Origin: Heliocybe sulcata
Taxonomy: Eukaryota > Basidiomycota > Agaricomycetes > Gloeophyllales > Gloeophyllaceae
Length of the DNA stretch: 64,000 bases
Reading direction: 5' to 3'
Assembly: GCA_004369045.1 (NCBI GenBank)
Contig: ML213521.1
Coordinates: 497,720 to 561,719 of the forward strand
Shown one piece after another: positions 32,626 to 42,953 of the stretch. Within the stretch, counting starts at the first letter, position 1. The number at the start of each line of letters is the position of its first letter. Both the position numbers and the translations under genes were made by a program. The notes below the pieces were generated by a model. That model ran no database searches. It was given only the letters and a program-made list of their open reading frames with translations, and was not told the DNA's origin.

Positions 32626-33481
32626 AGGACCCCCGATAATAGGTATCGATGCCTGATCGCGGTCCGGACAAAAAATCGGTCGCCCAGACGCAAATGCCTG
32701 ATTTTATCCGGACAAAACGGCCGAAAACTGCTTGAACGCCTGTTTCATTGTCCGGACAAATCACGGCCATAATCTATAAGCCTGATGCGTAGTCCGGACG
32801 AAGGCTTGTTGGTGCAGTCGGCAGGCGTACTGTGGTTATCGTGTCTGACTCGGTGACGCAAGGTTCGAATCTCACGTAGTGCATTTCTTTTCGTTGTATG
32901 GTGTCCCATACAGATTTCTTTTCTCTTTCATTCTTGAGTACTACGAGTCAGCTTATATATAGTATGCTAAGTTGATAATGATATATTATTGACAATCAAA
33001 GTGGTCATATACAATATGAAAACAAGCTAGCAATAGTGCTGGGTAGCGTGCTTTCTGTACAGTATCCATGGACATCCGAACGTGTAGCTCACAAGTCCTA
33101 GCAGCCGTCACTGAATTAGAGAAGTTACGCGCCCGCTATCGATGGGCACGGAACAAGGATGGGGATGGTGGGCACGAGTAGTAGGATGGTTACCTAACGA
33201 GTGTATGTTTGATTATGGGCATATAAACTCGTTGCATCGCTCAGAGAACGCTAGAAATCACTTCTACAGACGATTTATAGCTTTTGAAACGCCTGATCCG
33301 GGAATCCGGACGGAAAACTGGGCTGAGGCCTAAGCCCGAAGTCCGGACAAATGGCCTCGAAATCTCGGACCCCTGATCTAATCCGGACAAAAACAGCCGA
33401 TTTTTGGAAAATTTATCCGGACAAAATTCCAAAATTTTGGAAATCCGGGATCAGGCATCGATACCTATTATCGGGGGTCCT
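32626..33481. mobile_element. Element E1: non-autonomous DNA transposon, 856 bp
   Basis: Perfect 33-bp terminal inverted repeats (32626-32658 and 33449-33481, outer bases AGGACCCCCGATAATAGG). An 8-bp target-site duplication AGGTAAAG lies at 32618-32625 and 33482-33489. Inside are eight copies of TCCGGAC, four near each end: 32663, 32707, 32751, 32793 and 33305, 33342, 33382, 33416. Several are preceded by CCTGAT, forming a roughly 44-bp spaced array. Such subterminal arrays commonly act as transposase sites. No frame longer than about 63 codons exists, so it needs a transposase from elsewhere. An 8-bp duplication fits hAT, P or KDZ-type superfamilies; the ends do not decide which. The perfect ends suggest recent activity. 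Confidence 0.92.
32811..32882 (+). other. tRNA-like segment inside E1
   Basis: Contains TGTGGTTATCGTGTCTGACT (D-arm and anticodon-arm-like) and GGTTCGAATCT, ten of eleven bases of a Pol III B box. The acceptor stem does not pair well and the T stem is weak, so it is probably a tRNA-derived relic rather than a working gene. Confidence 0.35.
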
Positions 33482-33797
33482 AGGTAAAGTGAACCCTTGA
33501 CGATACCGGAACAAGGGCAAGGCTTCATTCAGGCCCAGTGAAAACTGGATGTAGCCAGGTCGTGCCAGATCAAGTCAAAATGGGACCTTTCGGTTGTATC
33601 GATGTCGCTCGCGCTCACTCGGTACGAGCCAAGATTTAGGACTCGGATTTGTCGCCGCTGTCAACCGAACCTCTGATATTGTGCCAGAATGAGAGAAACT
33701 GTAGTATCGTCGAGATCACCCGGCTAGACACGATTTGAGACAATTATTTATATGATAGAACTAGTACTACAAGCATTATATACATTTTACTAATGCA

Positions 33798-34538
33798 CTA
33801 CAGCTTCTCGCCGACATAGGCACCAGCGCGAACTGTGAGTTCCAGCAGCCGCTCCCTGTACGATCTTCTCGCCATAGCGCTCGGTCTCCTACAGCAGCCG
33901 TGGAGGTACTATCAGCAATATGAGCGCGCGGTGAGCAAAGCAACGACTACATACCTTCATATCACAGTACGCGCGGTGTCAGCAAAATGAGTGCGAGACA
34001 TCAGCGAAATGAGTGCGCGGTGAGCAAGGCGACGACTACATACCTTCATATCACAATGCGCACGATATCAGCGACGTGAGCGCATGGTGAGCAAGGCGAT
34101 GAATACATACCTTCATATCACCACGCACGCGAATCACGATCCCCTGTTATTTTTCTGAGCGGGTGATGTGAGCGGTCGTTCTGCAGATGAGATCACACGC
34201 GCAACGTACATTTGCCTTGCAGTGTACATTCCATTGCTTCACCGTGACGATAATGTCAGCCGATAGCAACAGCGAAAATTGAACTTTAATACGTACTGTT
34301 TGCCCGTCGGGCCCAATGCCCTGCCAGTAAAGGTACTTCTTGCCCTCCATCCATATTCAGCCTGATCTGTTCTCTCTTGCAGAGGCTGATTCTGAGTATA
34401 AGTACAGTAGCATAGTAGCTTACTCACCGGTCTCACCATAAACAGATGAGCTTTCTTCGTATTGAGCTACCTTTTGAAAGTTTCGCGTGTTACCCGGGTA
34501 TCCGTTCTTTCGAACAGCCAATCGAAGTCCAGTGCCAT
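33798..34538 (-). CDS. Possible small spliced gene inside E3
   Basis: Candidate exons on the minus strand: MALDFDWLFERTDTRVTRET (from 34538), KKYLYWQGIGPDGQT (about 34350-34300, followed by GTACGT), GIVIRVRGDMK (about 34143-34111, followed by GTATGT) and a last exon after CTGTAG near 33890 reading ETERYGEKIVQG or, in the alternative frame, LTVRAGAYVGEKL. The exon ends are good splice donors, but I could not fix all frames and I recognise no family. It may be captured host sequence or a degenerate element gene. Confidence 0.25.
33912..34130. repeat. Tandem repeat of about 67 bp in E3
   Basis: Three copies, marked by TACATACCTTCATATCAC at 33948, 34037 and (with one change) 34104. Each is preceded by GTGAGCAAGGCGA-like sequence. 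The first spacing is 89 rather than 67 because a 22-bp piece (AAATGAGTGCG..) is itself doubled. Read on the minus strand, each copy ends in GATATGAAG|GTATGTA, a splice-donor-like site. Confidence 0.8.
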
Positions 34539-35394
34539 TGTACCTGGATGGCCGCAGTCAGTGCCCCAGATGAGAAGCACATAGTCGCAGCTTGAGACAG
34601 AGCAGGGGGGCAGAGAAGAAGGGGGGTCAAGCAGACGTGGTAGGTGGTGGAAAGAGAGAAGACGCGCGTCGCATTCGTAGAGCGAGCGCGCATACAGCCA
34701 ATATCGGCGGCAACTTCCGGGACTTGAATTCGTATATATGCATATATACTGAATATTATTGTAACAGTCAACCAGCTCATCGAGGTCAATGGCACTCAAC
34801 CTGTTTGAATTAGTTAGCCAGAGACAGACAAGTAATCTAGTGAGACAGCTCGGATGGGATTAGACCGCCTTATCAGTCTCGCGGTTTTTGACAAGTTTTG
34901 GACATACGTCGGACCGATCATTGCGCTCTCAGAGGTTCTGGCACGACCTGGCTACATCCAATTTTCACTGGGATTCAGGGTCGGCATGAGAATTGCTCAA
35001 GCTCAGAGACCGAGCAACTTCCACTGCGGGAAGTAAACCCGCTTGACCGAAGTGCCGAAACCTCCACGCCGAAGTGCCCAAGGCACTGCTATACGGAACC
35101 CTGCTTACTCGGGGGACTTTCTCTGGAAGTGCCTCGGGCACTTATGCTACAAGTGCCTTAGGCACTAAGTGGGACATTTTTACTAGTACGGATAAGTGCC
35201 CAATACACTTTGAGGCGGTGTATAGTGCCTTTGGCACCATAGTCGAACGCCGTAGACACTAGCCTTTCGGTGCCTCGGGCACTTATTGTAAGCAGAGAGT
35301 GCACGGCAACTCAATGGCGTAGACACCATCCTGTAAGTCTTAGGCACATATATGAAGTATGTTGAGCGATGTCGATTATACTTGTATCTAATAC

Positions 35395-36090
35395 ATGATA
35401 CGTGGTCATACTACCGAATCACAGGCCACACGGCCGGCTTCTCGTACATCCGCACAGCTCAACGCGCATGTCACATTAACTGCCACTGATAACCGCACCA
35501 CAGACGGAATCAACTTCGCAGCTGACGCTGATCTGTCGGTGGTCGCCAAGGACTTCCGCAAGGTCAAGGAGGTGGAAACCGAGAGACTGGAGACTTACAC
35601 AGCAGCAAAGGAGCAGCTTGAGGAGTCCGAGCACAGCACCACTGAGTGGGGAGACAACTGGGATGCAATCGCGAAAAGCGGAAGTAGCGACGTAGACGAT
35701 GCAACTGCATGTGATGAACAGACTGGTGATGAGCGACGTTGTGCTAAATGGAAAGGTAATTCTCACACCTCAAGCCCTTACTGCCAGTCAGCATCGCGAT
35801 ACGCATGCTCTTGTGCCCTTCGACGTGTCCGGCCGGACCCAGACTTTAAGGCTCACATGGATGGCGGCCAGGCAGCACCCACAGATGTCCATGACCTGCA
35901 CAGCCTTCATGTGCTCCTTGCAGCTCATGCGTCTCCTAGATTAGTCGCCAGTGCCAAAAACTCACCCGAGCCATTTTTGACAACTCCTCGACGTTATCGC
36001 GACACTCAAGGTCTTGGCTTGTTCATAGTGTTGTGCATGCTCAATGCTGCCAGAACGCAGGCAAGCATTGCCTTCTCAAAGCTCTACTAA
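35395..36090 (+). CDS. Uncharacterised frame inside E2
   Basis: A 231-codon frame whose first half is protein-like: Glu/Lys-rich and probably coiled coil (AKDFRKVKEVETERLETYTA, AKEQLEESEHSTTEWGDNWD). A plausible splice donor (AAAG|GTAATT) follows KWK near 35755, so the second half may be intron. No family was recognised and no transposase motif is seen. Confidence 0.35.
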   Translation: MIRGHTTESQATRPASRTSAQLNAHVTLTATDNRTTDGINFAADADLSVVAKDFRKVKEVETERLETYTAAKEQLEESEHSTTEWGDNWDAIAKSGSSDVDDATACDEQTGDERRCAKWKGNSHTSSPYCQSASRYACSCALRRVRPDPDFKAHMDGGQAAPTDVHDLHSLHVLLAAHASPRLVASAKNSPEPFLTTPRRYRDTQGLGLFIVLCMLNAARTQASIAFSKLY

Positions 36091-37169
36091 GAGATCCATT
36101 GAGTGCATGAATACGACAATGATCATAAGAAGCGCATATACATACCTGAATGGCGCATATACGACCTCGGCACACGCATACATTCATCCAGCAGACCAGG
36201 GTTGTCCTGACCTTGCTCCGAGTGTCAATAATCTATGGATACAGCAAGTTATAGGGCCTTGACCTTGTTGATCCGTTGTGTCTGGGGAGCCATGCAAGTG
36301 ATCGAGGGATCCGTCCCTCTAGAAAAGAATACCCTCGATATTGAACATGCCCACACTCATAATGCTGATATCGCTGGAAAGGAGCCAAATGAACATCAGC
36401 CATCTGGACAGAATAAACAGCATCACGAACAGCGCATCCAGACTCTGCACTCTGCAGGTCGTCGGCATGGCCATCAAGCAAATTTCGCGGCCGGGTTGCT
36501 TCAGCATATAGGGGGAGCGACTGAGTCCAGGTGTCGACATCGTGAGCGCGGGAGAGAGCTGAGGGTTGAACGTTGAGCGCTGAGCTGCGAGCGTGGTCAT
36601 GGCGGTCAAGAGGAAATAACAGATTTGAAGTCCGACAAGAGCTGGCTTTTGGACATCCGACTGATCACGTGATCATTCTGCCTCTGCATGGTGGCCTAAT
36701 TTACACGCCGCGATTGCACTTCCTTCTAAGTAAGCTTCTACAATCTCAACCATTGCTCTTTTTACATCCAACCGCACTAGCTAGACAGCGATATATGCGA
36801 TGCCCATAAGCACTACTGTAGGTTTGTGTAGCTCTGCCTATGAATGTGCAGAGAATTCATAATACTGATTATTGATTATTAATTTGCTTAACGGAACCGA
36901 GGAAAGGAACGGAAAACACCTCCACGCCGTCCGATCCCGAACGCAAAAAAAACCACTTACGATGGCGAATGACATATTCTGGGTAAGCCTAACCACGGCA
37001 AGGACACAGACGATATGACCTTCAGGAGGAAATGGGTTTGGCGAGTCGTGGGTCAAATCAATATTGTTTTGTTCCTCATGCTATTTACTCACTCTGGCCA
37101 GTTCGAGAGAACCGCCTACCCAAGAATGAGGTGCAATCTGTCAGCGGTAGATGCATTGAACGTACATGG

Positions 37170-37769
37170 TAGAATGCTAATAGGAGACTGCCTTCCGTGG
37201 AGATTGAGGAGGCTGGCGACATGGAGTTTGCGAGCATCGACGAAAATGACTTTGCCGTGGTACGTGAATGGCACTGTCTATGATCTAGCTATGCCTACCT
37301 CTGCTATCTCCAGGGATCAACTCGGTGATCTTGGGGCAATAGACCCAAGAAACCCACCTCCCGTCTCAAGCCCAAGAACTCGGAGTCTGCCTCGAAGCAG
37401 ACCGAGTCTGAGCTATGCAAGCAAGACTCTATCGCCTCGGTTGATTCTCAGGAGCCTCCGTCGCCGCCTCCGTCACCACCTCCCACCAAGCGGACTCGCA
37501 ACTATCCCGCAGCACCTCCAGCCGGGCGAGCAACAAGGTCATTGCAGCACAATGTAGCAGAGCCGGATAATGCAGCCGCGAAGCACAAGATGAAGACAAA
37601 GGTCGTCAAGCGTAAGGCGGAGGTCCGGCCGGAGGGTGAGCCCGCAGTACGAAAGCAGAGGATGACGGCGGAGACGAAGACCGCGAACAGCAATGGCAAC
37701 GGGAAGGCGAAGGTGAAGTCGAAGGAACACTTCTCCTCGCCGTTGACAAATGAGGCCGAGGATTTCTAG
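37170..37769 (+). CDS. Lys-rich exons inside E2, incomplete model
   Basis: One exon reads LPSVEIEEAGDMEFASIDEN followed by DFAV and a GTACGT donor (about 37256). A second, in another frame, runs from about 37350 to the stop at 37767-37769. It contains ASKQTESELCKQDSIASVDS, PPSPPPSPPPTKRTRNYPAA, KTKVVKRKAEVRPEGEPAVR and ends SSPLTNEAEDF. It is basic, low-complexity and nuclear-looking. I could not find an acceptor that joins the two exons in frame, so the gene model is incomplete or decayed. No transposase or named domain. Confidence 0.3.
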
Positions 37770-38582
37770 GTGCGGTATGTGCTACAAGTCCTTTGATCAG
37801 TCCGCCGTGCTGTCTCATGTCTTCTCGCCGAACAAAGCTGCTGGTCATCAAGGTCTCTCGAAACCATTGTCTTGCAAGACCCGACATTCAACAACACATC
37901 GACACTCTGTAACTGTCCGACTGCTTCCGTGTCTCTAGATCGACGTGCTGGCTCAACAAGTACTGGTGCTTCTTCATGCTGTTATCTATGGTCAGAAGTC
38001 TCCGTCTCACATGTTTGTGTCTTTGTCTTTTCGGCGCTTGATACTCGATGCCTTACTGCTCGTCAAGTCGCTGCTGGCTTCAATCTTTTCTTGTGCCAAT
38101 ACTAATCGACTGCTTCGCTTGCCGCAGCATCTTGGCATCCTTCTTTGCACCTTCTCGACTTCAAGATACGGCCTTCGCACACTCTCAGCGGCAATGGGCA
38201 TTGCCCGTTATCTCGAGCGTTTATGTTCGCTTTCGCTATGTTTATTACCAGCCCGCAATGCACCGTTAATGCTCGTGTATACTAGAAATGCTATAACTAA
38301 TGTATAAAGCACTCGTGATGCATGCTTTTCGTCACTTTTTATGAGTGTCTTAGACTCTGCTAGTACGCGTCCAGAAATTAGTGTCCAAGGCACTGCTGCG
38401 ACAAGTGTCCAGGGCACTTGGCACCGGTCGGGGTCAGCGCGACACTCGACGGTAGTGCCTCGGGCACTTGCCGACAAGGCACTTAATACACGTGCTACGG
38501 ATTTCAGTGCCTTGGGCACTTCCTGGTAGCGGTTAGTGCCTAAGGCATTGCCACCAAGTGGGTTTACTTCCCGCAGTGCTTC

Positions 38583-38891
38583 CAGAATGTCAAGCTGCAT
38601 ATACTCTTCGGGAAGTCTTAGCCGCAAAGAATAGGAATGCCCTTCAACATCTCCAATAGCCAGGATGAGAGGGCGCACCCCGTCGAGCACAGGGCTGTCG
38701 GAATTCGCTACGGTCACTCAGTCATTGGCGGAAATCAGGTCGTACCATGAGCTGGAAGGACCTGGATATTTGCGCCGGCACCCTCATTCGCTGGGAAATG
38801 GCCTGAATGATATTCATACAACAATAGATCCCACAAATAAGATTATAGATGTCCCGCGTGAAGGCCTACCGCATCCATCACCTCTGGCCGA
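38583..38891. other. Spacer between E2 and the BRCT gene
   Basis: Downstream of the BRCT gene. On the minus strand a frame reads VLDGVRPLILAIGDVEGHSY and so on, and is cut by E2. Read across the pre-insertion sequence it would close soon after (LSNSHADPE). It may be a host exon or chance. Confidence 0.35.
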
Positions 38892-41800
38892 TCACGAAAC
38901 AGCCGCCTTCTGGAGCCTGTACTTCGTGTCAGCGATGTCCAGTGTTTGCTTCAGGGCGCAGAGCAAAAGCCACTCCGTGTCATAGACAGTAACGCCATTG
39001 TCGACGAGCGGCTCCCAGATCGATCCGTCTTCCTCGCACGATATGACATAGTGAGAATTGTGTTGACCATTCAATAAGCGTACGGTCGGGCGATTGTTCT
39101 TAGCCACCTACTCGCATCGTCAGTATGATTCAGGACAAGAGCAGATATAACGCACCTCGCCGCCGTTCGCCTTAATTACTGCCTGGTACAGCTCGCGGTT
39201 CTTTTGGATCGCTGGTGTTATGTGGAATGTTTTCCCGGAAAGTAGCCCCTTTCTCTGCTCTTTCAGCAGCGTGGCGCGCTGTAAGGCTTCGCTGAACTTG
39301 AAGTCATATCTAGCCTCACCCTCTTCGTCGAGGAGGAGATACTTCTCCACCGCTGAAAGGCAAAAATAGGATATGACATTATATTCGCAAGTAAGACGAG
39401 ACGGACTTACGAAGCAGCTTGCCTGCATTTACAGAGTCGATAGCCCACTCTGAATTCATGACGAAGGGTGCCTGAGGTATGGCACACAGGAGCTTCTCTG
39501 TGCGGACTAGTCCTTTCACGACGAGATGGGTGCAGTCGGCGACCTTGCTAACAAACTTCACGCCCATTTCCTTGAGCGACTGTGTAGAGCACGGTTAGTG
39601 AATGAAGGACCAGACACGTCCGACTGGGACAGCTCATACCTCGACGATCTGGTCGCCAAGTTTGACTTGGGTGGTGAGGAGACGGATCCCCTTGCTGTAA
39701 GCTAGCTTAGTCTTGAAAGGAACGAACGAATGCAGCACTTACTGTGACGCTGCCCCCACATTACTAGCCCGCTTGTTTGCCTTTGGACCTTGTTTGCTCT
39801 TGCTGATCGTTACAGTCTCCTGGTCCGAGTCTTCCCCAACGCCGTCGACGGGCGTCTGGTTCTCGTCGCTCTTCCTAGACCTTTTCCTCCGGCTGCTGTT
39901 GTCGTCGCCTCCAGTAGACACCCTCTTCTTTCCATTCTGCAGCTCCTTCTCCTTGAACTCTTTCTCCCATGGACCCCGTACGTTCCAGTGCTTCTCATTC
40001 TTCTCCCATTTGAGCATATCCGGCATGACATGATCATGAAGCATCTGATTAGCCTTCAGTGCCGCAGACCGCTTCGCGCGGGCGTTGTTCGGAGTCTCCA
40101 TTCCATCTGCGTGCTCATCAGACTGCAGGCGACTCGATGTCACAGGCGTCAGCGACGAAGAGCGAATAGCCGGCATGGATTTCTCCTTCCTCGATGACCT
40201 GTCTGGAACTTCTTTAGCCTCCAAATGAGTCGCGTCGCCCTTCATTGCTCGACCCCGCCCTCTCGTGGGCGAATAGGTAGACGCAGCCACACTCTTCTTC
40301 TTAGGAAGCAGCGGGATCTCCACAGATTCCAGAGTCGTCTTACCCTTCAACAGCGAGGGCAGTGTCGCGGAGGGAGAGCTCGCCTTGCCTTTGCCCCGCG
40401 ATTTCGAAGGACTGCTCGGCCTCTCTCGCAGCAGAGTGCTGACGTCAGGCATATCTTCGTCGCTCTCTGAGTCGTCAAGTACCAGCGCCTGTACCGCTTG
40501 CCTGTGCTTTGAGGGACCGGGAGCGTTGTCGTGCTCATCAGAACTAGGTGTCGCTGGACGAGGTTTCTTCTTCGGCGACGTCTTAATGGGAATGACGATT
40601 TCTGAAACCGGTTTCGCCATTGTCCTCGGCCGCCTTCCGCGGCTGTCGGGGACCTCGTTCACCTTCTCGCCTCCTTCAGCCTCTGCATCAGACGTCTCTG
40701 GGTGCGATAGTTCTGCTATGCTGAAAGGCTTCTTCACGGGGCTGAGGCTCTTCGCTATGCGCCTAGACCTCCTTGGGGAAGCTTCAATGACATGAACATC
40801 TGCGTCCTTTTCCTCGTCGACGAAATCCGAATCAATAGATGCAGCCTCTGCTCTCGGTTTCCTTGGAGTTCGTGGCTTCGTCACGATATCCGTTAGATTG
40901 CGGTCGGCGATGCCGGCGTCGATGTCGACATCTATCACCGGGACACTGGCAGGGTCATCCATGAGAATCACATCTTCGACTTCCATCATGTCGTACACGC
41001 TGCCCACAGTGCTGGTCGGCGCCTGCAGCTCCGTCTTGTTCACTTGGCTTTTCCTTCCGCTCGGCTCCTCTATCTCACCCGCATCGAGTGCTCGCTCCAA
41101 CTCTAGCTCGAGCACCGCACGCCCGATCTCCTTCTCGCCGAGTACAGTAGAGAAGTCTACACCCGGTGGGAAGGAGATATACTTCTCAAGCCCGACCGTA
41201 AGGTTCCGCCACTGTACAAAGCAGTCCTCCAGCCATGTATGGTTGACAACCGGTATGTTCCAGTTATACGCTTTGTCGACCTTATTCCCGCCGATGCTAA
41301 TGTAGAGGATTAGGGCGATATAAAGCGATTGACCAAAGACACATCGCTTACTAGGCAGCGATGACGACCGTATTGGCATTCGACATCGACGGCGTGAAGG
41401 AGCCTCCCATCGTCATAATAAGCTTTCGTATATAGTCCCGTGCTTCGCCCGTGTAATTGGTAATCGTAATGATCTGGGTCTGAATGAGTACCGTAGAGAC
41501 GCTACGCTGGGATTGTTGTACGCACATGTGAACTGAACCCGGGAATGGGGTCCTTAGGTATAGGAAAATGCAAAAGCTGGTCAGACGGTGCAGCCAATAC
41601 ACCCGTGGAATGGACGTGAAACAACCATGACAGCGTCCCGATGGTTTTCCCAGACTTCAAAGCCTACAAAGGGAGTCAATACTGGAGGATATGAATGACG
41701 CAAATTGCCCACCCTGTAGTATGCCGCTCCCGCTCGATAGCGCGTAATGTAAACATCTGCGTCTTCAATCTTCTCCGCCTCCTCTTCTTCATCTCCATTG

Positions 41801-42790
41801 CGATCATGAGATTGGACCACAATCCCACCCGCCCTGGCAATCCCCGCCTCAATAGCCTCCCGCCTGCCGTCCTTGAGTTTCGTCGTAACACCAAGCAGAA
41901 CCTTCCGCCCGCCCCAGACATTCTGGCTACTACCTCTTGTCTGCTGATCTGTTTCAGCCACGGCACTCTCGTACAAGGCCTTCTTCTCCCCTGGCACAGA
42001 ACTCTTCCGCATGCCCTTCTCGCCCTCCTTCCTGAACATAGCCGGCTCCGGCCACTCATACTCCGTCGTTGGCAACCCTCTGTACCCAAGCTTGACTGCA
42101 TCGTCGAACCAGTGGGGGAGGAGGATCTTCATCCGAGTGGCACCTCGGTGGTGCATGGCTGTTTCATAACGCACGGAGTCGGGAGTGAGGGCGAAAAGGT
42201 GGGTGACATCCCTAGTCAACCCCGCACGCCATTGCCCGCCGAGAGCTGTAATACCAGCCATCAGAATCTCAGTGTCGCTGTCTCCGAGCTGGTGAAAGGT
42301 CTGCATCAGCACCCTCTCGCTGACAAGGCAAATTGGTGCATACGTCTGCTGAGCAGGCCACGACCCCCGAGAATATCATGGCAGCATCCGCAGAGTACCA
42401 TGATGGCCTGACGCCATCGTAAGTCAGCTTTAAAGCTAGATAGTCTGAATACGCACGGCTGCTTCTTCGCGAGTACCATTGACCGATCGACCCAGTAGTC
42501 CTGTTTCTCTAGATATAAGTACTAACATGACCATGCATTGCTGTCTAACGACTGACCGACACAACCGCAGCATCCTCACCAACCAACTGCCGCCCCTCGA
42601 AATTGTTGGAATTCGTGATTACATGGGTAGCTTGGTCAAGGTCGACCGGTGTCGCTCCGTTCGCGTCCAACACAGTCGCCAGTTCCTGTCTCCTCTGCGC
42701 AGACAGAGACGGCGCCAGAAAGTAATATACATCCTCGAAAACGTGCATTTGCGGGTCTGAGACGATGGATGAAGAGGATAACCCGGTCAT
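38892..42790 (-). CDS. Multi-BRCT DNA-damage protein (Brc1/Rtt107-like)
   Basis: About 1,150 residues in roughly ten exons. The start is MTGLSSSSIVSDPQMHVFED at 42790 (a second Met, MHVFED, at 42748 is possible). N-terminal BRCT repeats: MHVFEDVYYFLAPSLSAQ; ITALGGQWRAGLTRDVTHLF; KVLLGVTTKLKDGRREAIEA; VTNYTGEARDYIRKLIMTMG and PVVNHTWLEDCFVQWR. The middle is a long acidic/basic Ser-Pro-Lys linker (residues about 450-850). The C-terminal BRCT pair reads EMGVKFVSKVADCTHLVVKG, WAIDSVNAGKLL, GLLSGKTFHITPAIQKNREL, then HNSHYVISCEEDGSIWEPLV and ALKQTLDIADTKYRLQKAAV, stop at 38892. The four-plus-two layout is that of yeast Rtt107 and fission yeast Brc1, which bind phosphorylated H2A at stalled forks. 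Divergent from uS17m. Confidence 0.85.
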
Positions 42791-42953
42791 TGACTCGCAA
42801 ACGCGTCGTGATGTGCGCGTCTTGCACGTGAACGTGAGAAGCGTGAGAGTGTCAATACTTATAATTTCAGTAAACTCTATACGTAACTTCACCGCCACTC
42901 CTGTGCACCCCCTTGCACGTCCTTCTGCTTTTCTCTTCTTGAACCGCGTCGAG
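42791..42953. promoter_or_regulatory. 163-bp bidirectional promoter, BRCT gene / uS17m
   Basis: Two head-to-head start codons share this spacer. It is pyrimidine-rich on the plus strand near the uS17m start (CCTTCTGCTTTTCTCTTCTT), as is common for ribosomal-protein 5' leaders. Confidence 0.5.

Larger units (their letters stand above)
33534..34972. mobile_element. Element E3: DNA transposon, 1439 bp
   Basis: Terminal inverted repeats of 36 bp with one mismatch (outer bases CCCAGTGAAAA; inner part GATGTAGCCAGGTCGTGCCA) at 33534-33569 and 34937-34972. A 7-bp target duplication ATTCAGG lies at 33527-33533 and 34973-34979. It starts 45 bp after the right duplication of E1 and ends 49 bp before E2. 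No transposase domain was recognised. A possible multi-exon minus-strand frame and a tandem repeat lie inside. A 7-bp duplication is unusual, so the superfamily is not assigned. Confidence 0.88.
35022..38578. mobile_element. Element E2: CACTA-like DNA transposon, 3557 bp
   Basis: Terminal inverted repeats CACTGCGGGAAGTAAACCC plus CTTG after one mismatch (35022-35045 and 38555-38578). The target duplication is CTTC (35018-35021, 38579-38582). Each end carries five 15-bp palindromes of the form AGTGCCnnnGGCACT (35073, 35128, 35152, 35224, 35269; 38380, 38404, 38454, 38506, 38534), some with one or two changes. CACTG/CAGTG ends and arrays of short subterminal repeats are typical of CACTA (EnSpm/CMC) elements. 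The 4-bp duplication is a little longer than the usual 2-3. No transposase was recognised in the 2.9-kb interior, so it is either non-autonomous or carries unrelated coding sequence. Confidence 0.9.

Noticed and set aside
32811-32882. Calling a true tRNA gene inside E1
   Set aside because: The B box is good but acceptor and T stems do not pair; reported only as tRNA-like.
36662-36675. 14-bp palindrome TGATCACGTGATCA inside E2 as a regulatory site
   Set aside because: A single copy away from any supported promoter; may be chance.
38583-38891. C-terminal extension of the BRCT gene interrupted by E2
   Set aside because: The BRCT protein already ends normally for its family at 38892, so the frame next to E2 is at best a separate exon.
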